A stretch of 64,000 nt of DNA. Origin: Uranotaenia lowii. Lineage: Eukaryota; Arthropoda; Insecta; Diptera; Culicidae. Below, piece after piece: positions 1 through 11,861 of this stretch. Position numbers and translations under genes: made by a program. The stretch's first letter is position 1, and each line of letters begins with the position of its first letter. Location of the stretch: positions 419,488,352 through 419,552,351 of the forward strand of contig NC_073692.1 in NCBI RefSeq assembly GCF_029784155.1, read 5' to 3'. The notes below the pieces were generated by a model. The model saw only the letters and a program-made list of their open reading frames with translations, searched no databases and was not told the DNA's origin.

Positions 1-640
1 ATTTCAAATTAATAATATGTCGCTCACATCAGAAACAACAAATCGGACTTACCATTCCGGAAATGACAATAACATTTATCTTTGAAGCAAAACGAGTAAC
101 TATGAGCTGGCGATTGCTTCGTTCTGTTAGATGATGAAAAAACTGTTGAAATGAACGAATGTGTTCATTACTTTCACACAATGCCGTTTCTTCTATTTTT
201 CATAAGAACATCGTATGAAAATTGAAAGAATTTCATAAGACTCTTATGAAAAATTATTTTACACTCTAAAAAGCGGTTCATAAGATGCATCTTATAAAAA
301 TTATAATAAGAATTTGCCTGAGTGCACTGTTTCGAAGAAAGCGCATTTAAAGTTTGACAGCTCCATAAGGTCACAGTAAAAATTCTATTTTGTTCTCTTT
401 ATTTCTCGAAAACCAGATTTCCTAAAGACTTAAGGCTTAAGTTATCATTGTACACTGTAGGTCTCCGAAATTACTTTATAACCCAGCTGATAACTCCATT
501 TGTTTATATTTGGTGCATTCGCCCTATTCAAAATTCAAAATCGAAATGCAAATATGTTGAAAAATTTGAAATTGACTAAATTGACTTTCAAAACACTGAA
601 AAATTTGACCAAACCTTCAAATACGACAAGATTGGCAAAA
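1..640. other. AT-rich stretch without a recognisable gene
   Basis: No reading frame with protein-like composition is seen on either strand, only short chance frames. From about 530 the sequence becomes rich in ttgaaatt/ttgact words that grade into the 9-bp array starting near 641. This looks like the ancestral flank from which the array grew. Confidence 0.5.
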
Positions 641-2075
641 TTGAAAAAAATGACAAAAATGACAAAAATGACAAAAATGACAAAAATGACAAAAATGACA
701 AAAATGACAAAAATGACAAAAATGACAAAAATGACAAAAATGACAAAAATGACAAAAATGACAAAAATGACAAAAATGACAAAAATGACAAAAATGACAA
801 AAATGACAAAAATGACAAAAATGACAAAAATGACAAAAATGACAAAAATGACAAAAATGACAAAAATGACAAAAATGACAAAAATGACAAAAATGACAAA
901 AATGACAAAAATGACAAAAATGACAAAAATGACAAAAATGACAAAAATGACAAAAATGACAAAAATGACAAAAATGACAAAAATGACAAAAATGGCAAAA
1001 ATGGCAAAAATGACAAAAATGACAAAAATGACAAAAATGACAAAAATGACAAAAATGACAAAAATGACAAAAATGACAAAAATGACAAAAATGACAAAAA
1101 TGACAAAAATGACAAAAATGACAAAAATGACAAAAATGACAAAATTACAAAAATGACAAAAATGACAAAAATGACAAAAATGACAAAAATGACAAAAAGG
1201 ACAAAAATGACAAAAATGACAAAAATGACAAAAATGACAAAAATGACAAAAATGACAAAAATGACAAAAATGACAAAAATGACAAAAATGACAAAAATGA
1301 CAAAATGACAAAAATGACAAAAATGACAAAAATGACAAAAATGACAAAAATGACAAAAATGACAAAAATGACAAAAATGACAAAAAGGACAAAAATGACA
1401 AAAATGACAAAAATGACAAAAATGACAAAAATGACAAAAATGACAAAAATGACAAAAATGACAAAAATGACAAAAATGACAAAAATGACAAAAATGACAA
1501 AAATGACAAAAATGACAAAAATGACAAAAATGACAAAAATGACAAAAATGACAAAAATGACAAAAATGACAAAAATGACAAAAATGACAAAAATGACAAA
1601 AATGACAAAAATGACAAAAATGACAAAAATGACAAAAATGACAAAAATGACAAAAATGACAAAAATGACAAAAATGACAAAAATGACAAAAATGACAAAA
1701 ATGACAAAAATGACAAAAATGACAAAAATGACAAAAATGACAAAAATGACAAAAATGACAAAAATGACAAAAATGACAAAAATGACAAAAATGACAAAAA
1801 TGACAAAAATGACAAAAATGACAAAAATGACAAAAATGACAAAAATGACAAAAATGACAAAAATGACAAAAATGACAAAAATGACAAAAATGACAAAAAT
1901 GACAAAAATGACAAAAATGACAAAAATGACAAAAATGACAAAAATGACAAAAATGACAAAAATTACAAAAATGACAAAAATGACAAAAGTGACAAACATG
2001 ACAAAAATGACAAAAATGACAAAAATCACAAAAATCACAAAAATCACAAAAATGACAAAAATGAAAAAAATGTAG
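641..2075 (+). repeat. 9-bp minisatellite, unit GACAAAAAT (about 159 units)
   Basis: Near-perfect tandem repeat of a 9-bp unit over about 1.4 kb. Rare variants can be read directly: two ATGGC units near 992-1010, an ATTAC unit near 1142, AGGAC units near 1198 and 1386, an 8-bp unit near 1303 that shifts phase, and a decayed right end (AATTAC, AAGTGAC, AATCAC) at 1962-2050. Because 9 is a multiple of 3, the array stays open in several frames and gives Met-Thr-Lys, Ser-Phe-Leu and Val-Ile-Phe tripeptide repeats. These are arithmetic artefacts, not proteins. The unit is the exact reverse complement of the one in the big array at 37340-41830. Confidence 0.97.
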
Positions 2076-2282
2076 GTTTATTTTAGATTCAATCTTGCGA
2101 TCTTTTGAAGTTTTTTGTTTTCTATTTATTCCTTCGATTTTGAAATTCAGTTTCGTTCAATTTCTTTCATCCCGATAGAATCGAGACCGACTTTATAGAT
2201 AGCGTTCTTTATCACTGCTCATTATTGTGACAATCTTTATGTTTGAAAACACCGATGGCCGTTAGACGCTTTAAGATGTGAT

Positions 2283-2430
2283 AAGGTACCATTCAAATAT
2301 TACGTATCGCGTTTAGTGGGGAGGGGGTATAGCAGTTGGTTACGTTTGTGAGTTTTTGACATAAAATCTCATAAAAAAGTGTAACAAAAAAGAGCGAAAA
2401 TTTCGTTACGTAATATTTGAACGGCCCCTT
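2283..2430. mobile_element. short MITE with terminal inverted repeats
   Basis: The left end reads AAGGTACCATTCAAATATTA and the right end, reverse-complemented, reads AAGGGGCCGTTCAAATATTA. The shared core TTCAAATATTACGTA sits at both ends of a ~147-bp segment. The interior is short, has a G-rich tract near 2317-2327 and is non-coding. The end sequence resembles, from memory, a widespread insect MITE type. No target duplication is clear, so the exact ends may be off by a few bases. Confidence 0.75.
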
Positions 2431-3679
2431 AGAAGTCACACGCGATACTTCGTTCGGCATTTTGTCCAAAATCTCCACCAAACATTTTTATATATGAGTA
2501 GAATATGAAAGACACAAAATTGTTGAACAGAACAAAAAAAAATCCCCCTTAATGCCTGATCAAGTCTTATTTCATGCAGCAAACTGCATCATCTAAGACT
2601 TCCCTTCTCCAGCACAATTCCCACGATTATCTCCTAGAATTAAGCCATCATCCAAAGTTGCTCCAAATTAAATTATTACTCCACTGTAGTAGATTTGAGC
2701 CACATTCATTCTTCGCCCAACATAAATTACGCCTGGAGTGACACAGACTCGAAAACGATCTTCCAAGTATCCTACTTTAAAAGCACGCTCAGAGCAAACC
2801 ACCCAAAACATAAAACATCAGCCGGGGCGCAAAAATCAGGCCAAAAAAAGCATCCCAACATGAACAAATGAGCTCTTTGTTCTCTCGTCGGGCAGACCAT
2901 AATGAGCTTCATCATGTTGGTCTTCGGTTGTGGAAAATATGGCCGAAGAATACTGGAGCGAAAAAAAATCCTCCCCTGGCACCGGGCATCAAGCGGGTAG
3001 TTTGAAAAATTTAACAAGTGCCACAATTCTCACCCGGTGCCCATTTTTTCTCGCCACCCCCATAGCCCCGTGGCGGATTTAGCAGAAACGCCACAATATC
3101 GGCTTGACAGCACGCAGAAGTGCTCTGTGCTATGCTGATATGTGGAGCATAACAAAAAAAATGTGAGGGCACCACTTTAATGAGGCTGCTGCATTTTGTC
3201 TTCTTGGAAGCATCACTGACCTCAGCTTAAATTGTTTCACATTGTAGGAAAGCCCTTCTTGGAAGTGTTTTTTTTTTCAACTTTCCCCCATTGAATTGAG
3301 ATCATATACATACATACAACCAACCAACCTATTCTCCTCTGTCCAAACCAGGAGAGCTTATCCTGGATGAAGTTGTTCCCATCTTGGGGTCGAGTCTTTT
3401 TCGGTGTGTATCCTCATCCTATTCTGCTGCACTTCACGGTTGTTTATGGTGGCTTACCATATTCTTTTTTTTTTCTTTCTCATGTCCTCAGGTCGGTATC
3501 CGGATTTCACTGCAACACACTCGGAGCAGCCATTCTGGTGTCTCGTGGTTTCCATTTCAGCGGTTGCAGTTTAGCTCCATGGGGACGTGGATAATTAGTT
3601 ATTAATAAATTTAAAGGAGAAACTTTAGTTTTGTAATGCTTCTGCTTTTAGTTGCCTGCTTTGAATGCAATACAAACTT
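2431..3679. other. unassigned intergenic sequence, no gene seen
   Basis: Less AT-biased than its neighbours, especially 2540-3110, and free of recognisable repeats. The longest frames (2772-3026 minus and 3367-3605 plus) have no domain, no splice context and no family resemblance that I can see. It may be unique host DNA. Confidence 0.4.
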
Positions 3680-4806
3680 TGGGTGTCCACAATGAAATTG
3701 CCACGCGATGAAATTGCTCTAACTTTTGAGTGGATTTTGTTCAAAGTGAAAGTTTTAAAGTCCTGTGATCAAAACTCGCGGAAATGGAGTCGAAAGAACA
3801 GCTCATGCGTGATAAAATCTTGCGCATTCACCACGAGAACAAGGATCTCTCGCATCGTTCCATCGCTAAAACGTTAGGAATCACGCGAGTGATTAAGCAG
3901 TTTGATGAACGATTGACCGGAATCGATCGGAAGCCCAGAAGTGAAGAAAAAAGTATTCCGTACAACACCAAAAATCACAACCGCGTAGTTGGGGCCTTCA
4001 ATCTAAACCCGAACGTCTCGGTTCGGAATGTGGCTAAGCCGAAATTTTGTTCAGAAGGCCAAAACTAAGACTTGGGTTCGAATGTTCAAGGTACAAAAGG
4101 CCCCTCATCGTGACGAGAAGCAGAACAAGTCCGCCAAAACCCTTTCCAGAAAGTTGTACTTCAACTTGCTGACGAAAATTGAATGTTGCATCATGGACGA
4201 CGAAATATATGTGAAGGCCGATTTCAAACAGATCACCGGCAACCTGTTTTTCACGACCAGCGTTCCGGAGGATATCCTCACTCAGAAGATGTCCAAATTT
4301 GCGAATAATTTCTTGGTTTGGCAAGCCATCTGCATGTGCGGGAAGCGTAGTGCACATTTTGTGACCCAGGACAGAACAGATGTACATGACAGAGTGCCTC
4401 CAGAAGCTGCTCCTGAAGGCCTACAACGTCCCAACAATTTTATTGCCGGATTTGGCCTCAAGGCACTACTCCAAGGATGTGCTGAAGTGGTATGCGTGTG
4501 CTGAAGTGGTATGCGGACAAAAAGGTCAATTTTGTGCCTTGAATGTTCTACCCTCCCAACACTCCGGAGCTCCGCCCCATCGAGAAGTACTGGGTGATTA
4601 TGAAGCAGTACCTTCTTTAACGACCTAAGGTAGTGAAGACAGTCGAGGAACTGAAGAAAATATGGATTTACATGCAAAAAACGGTTGATTCACAGGTTGT
4701 GCAGAATCTTATGGCCGTTGCCAGAGTGAACATTTGATGTTAATCAGATGAAAACTCGAATTTTCCGAATCAATTTTGTGTGTGGCAATTTTATCGTCGA
4801 CACCCT
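3680..4806 (+). mobile_element. decayed DD37E-type (ITm) mariner-like transposon, copy A
   Basis: Terminal inverted repeats are visible. The left end is GGGTGTCCACAATGAAATTG at 3681; the right end, reverse-complemented, is AGGGTGTCGACGATAAAATT ending at 4806, and both continue into GCCAC. A TA follows the right end at 4807-4808, while the left TA has mutated. Between the ends lies a broken transposase gene in plus orientation. Length (~1.13 kb) fits a single-gene IS630-Tc1-mariner element. Divergence between its ends and several frame breaks mark it as old and inactive. Confidence 0.85.
3784..4737 (+). pseudogene. DD37E transposase pseudogene (copy A)
   Basis: A transposase would cut and paste the element in the nucleus, using an N-terminal helix-turn-helix region to bind the inverted repeats and a DDE/D catalytic core. 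The start is at 3784 and the HTH-like region follows at once. The first catalytic segment MDDEIYVKADF lies near 4192, the second (PDLASRHYSKD) near 4447-4480, and the glutamate segment (PIEKYW) near 4575. The reading frame changes several times, around 4040-4070, 4370 and after 4478. A 19-bp tandem duplication (copies at 4478-4496 and 4497-4515, core GCTGAAGTGGTATGCG) inserts a non-multiple of three just after the second motif. The frame ends at a TGA at 4735-4737. It cannot make an active enzyme. Confidence 0.85.
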
Positions 4807-4808
4807 TA

Positions 4809-5323
4809 GTGGTTGAATCCGCAGCCTCTATCATTAAATATAACCTTATTGTCTTTTTTGTCACAAATGTTGAATTAAAAACATTCAATAACAGTTTCAG
4901 CTGTAGTTTTTAGGTTTATCCTGATGAATTTATGATTTCGGAAGCCAAGCCCTACCAAGGTTGACAGATTTAGATTTATTTGACGTGGTTCGAGCTGTTT
5001 ACCTGATTTTATATGAAAAAAATATGATAAAGAACAAGCAAAAATATTTTCCTTGTAGCTCTTTAAACGTGCGTCAAAGCACTTCAAAATTATTTACAAA
5101 GTTGCTATTCAACTGGAAACCTTGCCATACAAAAGCTCGAATGATTTTACAGTTTAGCAGAATTGATGACGGATTTTTTTTGAAAATTTTCTTTCCAGAA
5201 AAAGTTTCATTCTAATTATAAGGTTTTTGGGAGCCGCATTAGAGTTATTCGAATGAGCTAAAGCTTTGCCAGCCTATTGCCCAATCATTGATTGGATTGA
5301 GATTAGGGGTGGAAACCAAGGCC
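4809..5323. other. unassigned sequence between two transposons
   Basis: Moderately AT-rich, no coding signal beyond short chance frames, no clear repeat structure. Confidence 0.4.
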
Positions 5324-6131
5324 CAAGCAACCAAAAGTCACAAATGAAGGCGTTGAAAGTTACATAGTGGCTGACAAGAAGAAACAACTGCACAATTCCT
5401 TTGAGCAAGTAAAATGAACTAACTGATCAACTTGAAAGTTGCAAAAGTGATTTATATGTACGTTGTATGTGACTTAAGTCACAAAAGTACACAAAAGTAC
5501 TCAAAACGGGATTTACTTATTAACAAAAGTACATTGAGGTGCTTTACTTCTGACTGGCTGGCTGTCTGGTTGAGTAGGTGCGCCTAAAAGTATGCTATTA
5601 AATCATACCACCACTTCGAGTGCCAACACCTAGGCTTGGCCTTATGGAAGCGTGTTTCATTGTCACCATGAAGGTCCAGGTTCGATCGCCAAGCCGGGTA
5701 AATTTTTTTTAATAAGAAATTTGATAACTTTTACGACCATTCTGATGCGATGTATTTAGGCAATGGATGAAAGAAGAGAAACGAATTGAATTAATCTCGG
5801 CGCAAACCGAAGTTTGTCGAATTCGGACTTCGGCGCGTTGCATCATGGCGGCACCATGTTCTGAAAATAGTAAACAATCAAGAGAAGGGGATATGAACTG
5901 ATGCGTAAAGTGAAATTGAAATAGAGAGGCATTTTTTTTTGCTCATTTTACGATTTTTTCGTAGCTGAACTAAAAGGTCACTGGGAGTTGAAAAAAAGGT
6001 CAATAAGACCTGTTTTGGAATTTGAAAACAAATCAGAATTAAATTTTTGAGCTGCAGAGAACGTACTTCAGATCAATGATGGGGATGAGTTAGCTTTTTC
6101 GTACCTGTTTTATGAGACTTTTGGTTGCTTG
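5324..6131. mobile_element. non-coding TIR element with ends CAAGCAACCAAAAGTC
   Basis: A perfect 16-bp inverted repeat bounds this 0.8 kb segment: CAAGCAACCAAAAGTC at 5324-5339 and its reverse complement at 6116-6131. No transposase frame lies between. The interior includes a tRNA-like segment at 5633-5695 and repeats of CAAAAGTAC near 5480-5535. I could not fix a target duplication, so the superfamily is open. The two 16-mers could also be the tips of a longer composite. Confidence 0.6.
5633..5695 (+). repeat. tRNA-Asp-like segment (tRNA-derived, not a working tRNA)
   Basis: GGCTTGG at 5633-5639 pairs perfectly with CCAAGCC at 5689-5695, like a 7-bp acceptor stem. Inside are an anticodon-loop-like TTGTCAC (GTC, Asp) and a B-box-like GGTTCGATC. 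The segment is only 63 nt, the D arm is short and the T stem is poor, so it is a tRNA-derived relic or SINE head rather than a functional gene. Confidence 0.45.
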
Positions 6132-6383
6132 AAGGTGTTATACTCCTTAAAGCAGTACTACATTAACACAAGCTTTCTGAAACAGCGCGCACTGCGATAG
6201 CCAGAAAATATTTTTGTAGCTATATTCTTATGCTGTTTTGATAACTATATACTAGCAAAAACTTGCTTCAAAACCGCCAATTTGGTTATTTTTCAATAAT
6301 ATATCTAGAATGATTTTAATCTTCATCGCCATTTTGGAAATGATTGCCTTTTGCAGCCGGAATTGGACTAATCTGTAGTGAAA
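6132..6383. other. no feature seen
   Basis: AT-rich sequence between the TIR element and the candidate small gene fragment. Confidence 0.4.
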
Positions 6384-6870
6384 ATGGAATTATACGGCAA
6401 CAATTCTCTGCTGAAGGTAAGTCTTCAATAAATATAAAATGCTAGATACTGGAAATTGCATTTGTGAATTGTATCTTCCCCAATAGGATGCTGAAATTGA
6501 GGGTACTCCGATCATCGGGAACTTAGAGAAGCTGGTATGGCCATTTTCCTTCCGGAAAACTGAATCGGATCGAACTGTCTATAAAAAACCGGTCGTTGAA
6601 TACCAGTAGATTCGTTCGTTTGCTGTTGGTAGGTAAAATTTTAAGAAAAATCTGTCTTTGAATATCGGCTGGGCCCGCACTAACAACACAACCAATCTTC
6701 AAACCAACAGCAGCAGCAGCAACAAAGTCCCGGCGGCGACTTGCGACGGGCGACGGCAGCCTGCAGCTGGTGGTTGCTTTAAAAATGTTCAATCAGATGC
6801 TAGCGAGTCGGGATGCGAATATTCAAATTATGGGTCAATTATTGCCACAGGGCCATCAGTAGAATAAGAT
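6384..6870 (+). pseudogene. possible small two-exon ORF or host gene fragment (unrecognised)
   Basis: An ATG at 6384 opens 11 codons ending in a good donor (AAG|GTAAGT at 6414-6422). A second block starts after CCCCAATAG at 6487, keeps the same phase and runs 40 codons to TAG at 6607-6609. The joined product would be 51 residues with no domain I know. Downstream, 6700-6868 holds a CAG run (poly-Gln, poly-Ala or poly-Ser by frame) and a separate open stretch with Met-Phe-Asn-Gln-Met-Leu near 6785, ending at TAG near 6868. The whole area is richer in GC than its flanks, so it may be a decayed or mis-framed gene fragment. Coding status is unproven. Confidence 0.25.
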
Positions 6871-7262
6871 GATCAGATCGCATCAAGACCAGCAGCAGCA
6901 GAAGCCCTATTCCAGGGGGGATTGTAACGCAGGAGACGAATGATTCATGAGGGATCGAGGATGAAGTGACCCGAATCGAGGAGGAGGAGGTGGTTTAGCT
7001 AATCATCGGAGGAATGACTATCGTGGCCAGAGATACATGGGAGTTTTACAAAAAGTGCCATTAAAAATTGATTTTAAACATTTTCACACCTATACAAAAC
7101 AATCTGGTTAAAAATATAAATTACTGGATGTTTAAAAGCCATGACTTCAATTTCAGATGCAACTGAATCGAAAAATAACTATTTTTGTAACTTTGTCCTC
7201 AAAAAATCGAATTTGGTTTAAAAAATAACCATTTTCAACTTCTATGCCCTTATTTCTTACGT
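6871..7262. other. no gene; includes diverged arms related to the next repeat
   Basis: At 7171 and 7217 there are GAAAAATAACYATTTT words matching the arm sequence of the fold-back at 7263-7374, so this stretch probably holds older copies of the same repeat. Confidence 0.4.
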
Positions 7263-7374
7263 TTGAAAAATAACCATATTTCTACTTCTCCCCGAAAAGT
7301 CATTTTATGGGTTCTCATGGAGAACTCATAAAATGGCATTTAACGGGAAAAGGTCAAAAATGGTTATTTTTGAA
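7263..7374. repeat. fold-back inverted repeat (~112 bp)
   Basis: The two halves are near mirror images. The left arm starts TTGAAAAATAACCATATTT and the reverse complement of the right end starts TTCAAAAATAACCATTTTT. The centre, CATTTTATGGGTTCTC-ATG-GAGAACTCATAAAATG, is a 16-bp stem with one mismatch and a 3-nt loop. It is probably a small MITE or fold-back element. Confidence 0.8.
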
Positions 7375-9214
7375 TAATAAATGTTTTAATAGTTTCTAGC
7401 GTGTGGAGTGGTCCGAAATGCGATTCGGATGTATGGAGAGGAAAGCAGTGCTGCCAGATATACTGACGTTCTTGTGAATAGTTCATTAAATCTATATTAA
7501 ATTCAGGAATTTTAAATATATTCGTTTATATTCAAATTATGTTTTCCAATTCAACATATAAATATCCATAAGATTGTTGTGAATACTGCATATAATTCTA
7601 AACAAACATGAAACATGTTTAAAGATAAACGGACATGGCACGTTTGGCCCTGCCTATACATGTTTATTAAAAATCGTTTAAAATAATAGAAAAAAAATAA
7701 TTGAATAAGGAAATTTTTCGTTGTGTGATGATTGTCAAGACCAATGTTCATCATTGGAACAGATGCCAGGTAAACGTTTTGCTGATAGACGCCTTAATTC
7801 CTTACAAACTGGCTTTTTCAGAAATGTTGATCAGTGTTTGTTTAGCGAATTACTGATGGTGGCGCTTCTTGTCCCGACTGCGCATTTTATACCCAGTTCC
7901 CCTACGTATTCAAAATTTGGTGACAATCTGGCAAGTGGTTTTTGAAATAGCGTGAAATACTAAAGTTCATTGAAATAATTATTTGAACAAGATGGAGAAA
8001 AAATTTAGAAAACGCGTAGTGAGAGACCCAGAAAAAGCTAGAAATCAAGATTTTGACCATAGTTTACACGATAAATCGTTCAAGAAGTCCTATAGGACCC
8101 GAAAGTGAGCTGAAATGTGAATAAAAGTTAAGTTTTTTGATTCCATGAAAGAAGAAGAATGTGAGAGGTTTTATCAAGAGGAGTGTTAAAAAAGTCATTT
8201 TTTTCTGACTGGCTAGTCAAGCTGACGTATAAAAAGGCCTGACTTCATTTTTAGAAAAGTTTAAAAGCTGCTCACCGGTAAAATACACAAAATGCGGTGG
8301 TCAAATTGTGCGCAAAATTTTTAAACTGCTTGTGAGAAGATATTTTGAAAAAAATCGTAATGGACAGAAGAATGAAATTTTTGCGGTCAGCTGACAGGTT
8401 TCCATTAAAAAACTTTTCATTGAGAAGTCTTGTTTATATTTCCCGGAGAAAAATAAGAAGAAAAAATTGAAAAAGAGGGTGTCTAGAGAAGGCTAACGAT
8501 CTGTAGAAACTGCAAATTACTCAGTCTTTTGTAATGATTGACATGATTAATTATACAAGGAAGTCTGCCTCCAAATGCGACCATATTCTCTGCAAAGAAC
8601 TTCAATAAGTCCTACAAAGTTCTGGTTGAACCTGGAATCGTGCTATTATGCAAAAAACGACGGTGGGGTGATAAAAAGTCAAACGTGTTGCCCAAGAATA
8701 AAAGATATCTGGAAAACTACTTGACAGAACATCAATTAATTCCGTAATTAAAGTCCTGTGGATGATTTTTTTTTTAATTGGGGTTTTGATGAAAACTCAA
8801 ACTCTACGTTTTATTTGTGATTTTCAAATGAATTGTGTTTACAAACTTATTCTGTTTAAAAAATTGAAATCTGGAAATTTAATTGACAATAAATCTTAAC
8901 ACATTAAGGACCACAAAGAAATCTTTCACGAGAAACACCGAAATGCAGCATTCAGTATCTCAAAAACCCCTGAACTAAGTTTTACAAATTAAGGATTTTT
9001 AAGTAACGGCAAACGTTGTGTTCAATTTTGTCAAACAAAGTTTAAAACTTGAATTCAGTCAATTCGAGTTATACTTCGATGTGTAACACATCGTTATTTT
9101 TCGTTTGGTCTGCAATATGTTATGCTCATGATCTCTTCCATGGCTCAACAATTTATGTATCTAGATTAGAGAATTCATTTACAAGCTAAACCTTTTTCTG
9201 TATTTTGAAGCTGC
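7375..9214. other. AT-rich, no gene recognised
   Basis: Only short open frames. A stretch at 7991-8110 reads as a basic peptide but ends at a stop after about 40 residues and has no family resemblance I can name. It may be an old transposon remnant. Confidence 0.35.
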
Positions 9215-9890
9215 ATTCTGGTGCATTCTGAATCTGAATTCTGAACCTGAATTCAAAAATTGCGCTTCGAATATGTTTCCGAATTTCCATACGATTTCTG
9301 AAATGTACAAAAAATACGATTTCCGAATCATCTAAATCAGCATTTTATGAGCCAAGTTATAGAGCCGTTTAATCTAAATTCACTATTTAAATTATTTATG
9401 TATTAACTGCATTGAGAATAAGAATTAAAATATGGATTTACAAAGATCGGAATCTTACTTTATAGTTTGGATTGCCATTTTGAAGCTTTAATTTTTTGTA
9501 AAAAAAAGTAAAAACTATGTTCAAGAATTCCGAATTTTGATATCAAACCAAATTTTTTTTCATATTCGGAAAACTATTATCAAAATATTGAAAATTCATA
9601 TCATCTCGAAAACATGATTCAAATTTGATATGAAATGTAAAATCAAATTTGAACCAGGATTTCGAAGCAGCTTTTCATTTCTAATTTCTTATGATTATTC
9701 GAACTGAAAATCAAAAATTCTGAATTGGATACAGAATCCAAAATTTGAACAGCTTTACGATAAATACACTTTTGGTTATGATTGGGGTTTGATTTAATTC
9801 GAAATTCAATATTCAGACCTGAATTTCGATGAAAAAGTGAAAAAAATTTAAAAAAGTGTAGCAGAATGTTGGTCTTGGGTTGAAGTTTTG
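9215..9890. repeat. diverged member of a dispersed repeat related to the 13-bp array
   Basis: Words such as CTGAATTCTGAACCTGAATTC at the left, then CAATACGATTTCTGAAATG-like and TTTTTTTTCATATTCGG words, recur in the same order at about 46690-46860 and 50630-50650. This shows one dispersed family. It is non-coding and strongly diverged. Confidence 0.45.
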
Positions 9891-11861
9891 TTGCTCGCTT
9901 GTTGCTGTTAATGTTTTATCCATAATCAACACGCCCCATTGATCCAGTCGTCGAGGTTGCTTTATTTGCCACGTGGTTTTTCTGCTTTAACATAGGTCCT
10001 TTTTTTTCTTCTGCCGCGCCGGTAGCACGGAACAGGCTGGGCAGATTCTCGTAACAGAATGCTTCCATTTGCATACAAATTAGCTAATGCACTTTGGTTT
10101 ATGAAATAATTTGCATGTTGCATGGTGGTATGATCTTTTCTTCAGTTGGTTTAGTGTTCTTTTTTTTTGTTCAAAACTAACCGCGAGCTTCGTTCCACAT
10201 GTGTAGTTCCGCTGTAGATGGACTTAAGGTGCAAAGCTAACACGACGAGAATGAGTCCCATGAAATAAACGTACTAATTGTCAGATGTGGTTCCTTAAAT
10301 CCTTGAAGGTGATTTAATTTCATCAGCATGCGATCTTTATGGAAGTACAAGTTACACTTCGAGATCATTCTACCTCAGAAGAAAAGGCATAAAGGTCGAA
10401 ATTCTCCCATCTTACGATTTTCAAAAGCCTTTCAATTTTCCCACTTGAGTCTAAGCCATTTGGTCAACATAACTTTCTTGAAAAAATAACACTAGTTCAT
10501 AATTCAAGAACAAACCCATCAAAAAGTGACAACCATCTGGCGACAACCCAGTTAAAGACACTGTACTGCCAAGAAGGGGGAAAATCGAACAAACTTGATC
10601 GGAAAGTTCAATATCGCCTAATGCATCGCTGTCAAATGTCAACCGCATCAAGGCACTTCCGCCTTGACACTTTAACTTGAATGTACGTTTGTATGTAACT
10701 TTCGCACTGGCTGCCTCTTCCTGTTTCCTATAGTAACTTACTTTCTCCGGGTGTATGCTGAGATGAACGAGACGAGCACATGTCAGACAACTTACAGTAC
10801 ATTGTCTCGCCTTCATCATATCGCTCGGAAAACAATCTCGCCTTCATGATTTTCCCCGGGCCTTTGCTGCTGATGATGCATGGTGGGGTTGACAGCAAAC
10901 CAAAAACCGGGACCGGAATCTGGTGGAAAGATAGATGTCCACCAGGAGCCATCATGATTGTGTCTGGACGAGGCAGTCTGAGTATGTCAAATTCTCCGTC
11001 TCTCAAGTACTTGAACACTGCTGCCAGGACATTATGATTGGGGATGGTTTTTTGATGATATCCAATGTCTAAAGTTTGTGAAAGTGGCCAGAAGCGCCAG
11101 ATAAAGAGTAGTACTTGTCACTACTCTTCGTTCTTTTCGGTCAATGGGAAGAGGGATGGGTTGATGCGATTCGGAGATAATGGATCATAGATGAGGAGTG
11201 CTGAACTGCAGTCTCATTTGTACAATTGATGGAAGTGGAACCCTACCCTGCTGCACACTTTCCCACTCAGAGCCCATCATCATCACCGAGGAGATTTCCG
11301 AAAGAGTCCATTTAGTGGCACAGTAATTTACTGTGTTTGTCAATTATGCTTTTGATGCTTTTGTGTGACGACGAGTACTGGAGACAATCCGGTTGCGAGA
11401 TGTTGGATAATGGTTTTTCCCTGCTAGCCAGCTAAGCGTCGTCGTCAGGCTTATAATGGACTTGGCTTCCGACTAACTAATTACAACAATGAGGCCATTT
11501 TGTAAGTTGTTTTATTTGGATAAAGATGCTTACTTCGGATTATTTAGTTAGTAAGTTAGCTGCCAACTTTTTTGCAATGGACTAGAGTAACAGAGGTCGG
11601 TCGGTAAGGTTGTAACTAAAAAACAAACACAAATATGAACAGATACAATATTTACTGTTGGATTAACTTTAAACATAATGTTTCTTTTTTAGTAGCATCT
11701 TTTCATAGATTAAAACAGAAAGTAACAAATAAATTTTGCTCCTGTTGAATTGATTCGCTTGAGAACCCTGTTTTTAGATCTCCAAACCTCTTTTGAGAAG
11801 TTGACTATAGCACAGATTCAAAGTTTAAAAATGATAAAATTCAGAACAGGATCGGAATCTA
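9891..11861. other. probably unique host sequence, no gene proven
   Basis: Less AT-rich than the surroundings between about 10400 and 11450. The longest frames (10451-10819 minus, 10728-11018 minus and 10780-11037 plus) overlap each other on both strands. They lack start and splice context and show no domain, so I do not call a gene. Confidence 0.35.

Noticed and set aside
641..2075. CRISPR-like array
   Set aside because: Units are contiguous 9-mers without spacers, in eukaryotic DNA.
7991..8180. Basic peptide frame as a transposase or nuclear protein remnant
   Set aside because: Short, ends at a stop after about 40 residues, and I could not tie it to any family.
10451..11037. Gene suggested by overlapping frames on both strands
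   Set aside because: No domain, splice site or start context distinguishes one frame; composition alone is not enough.
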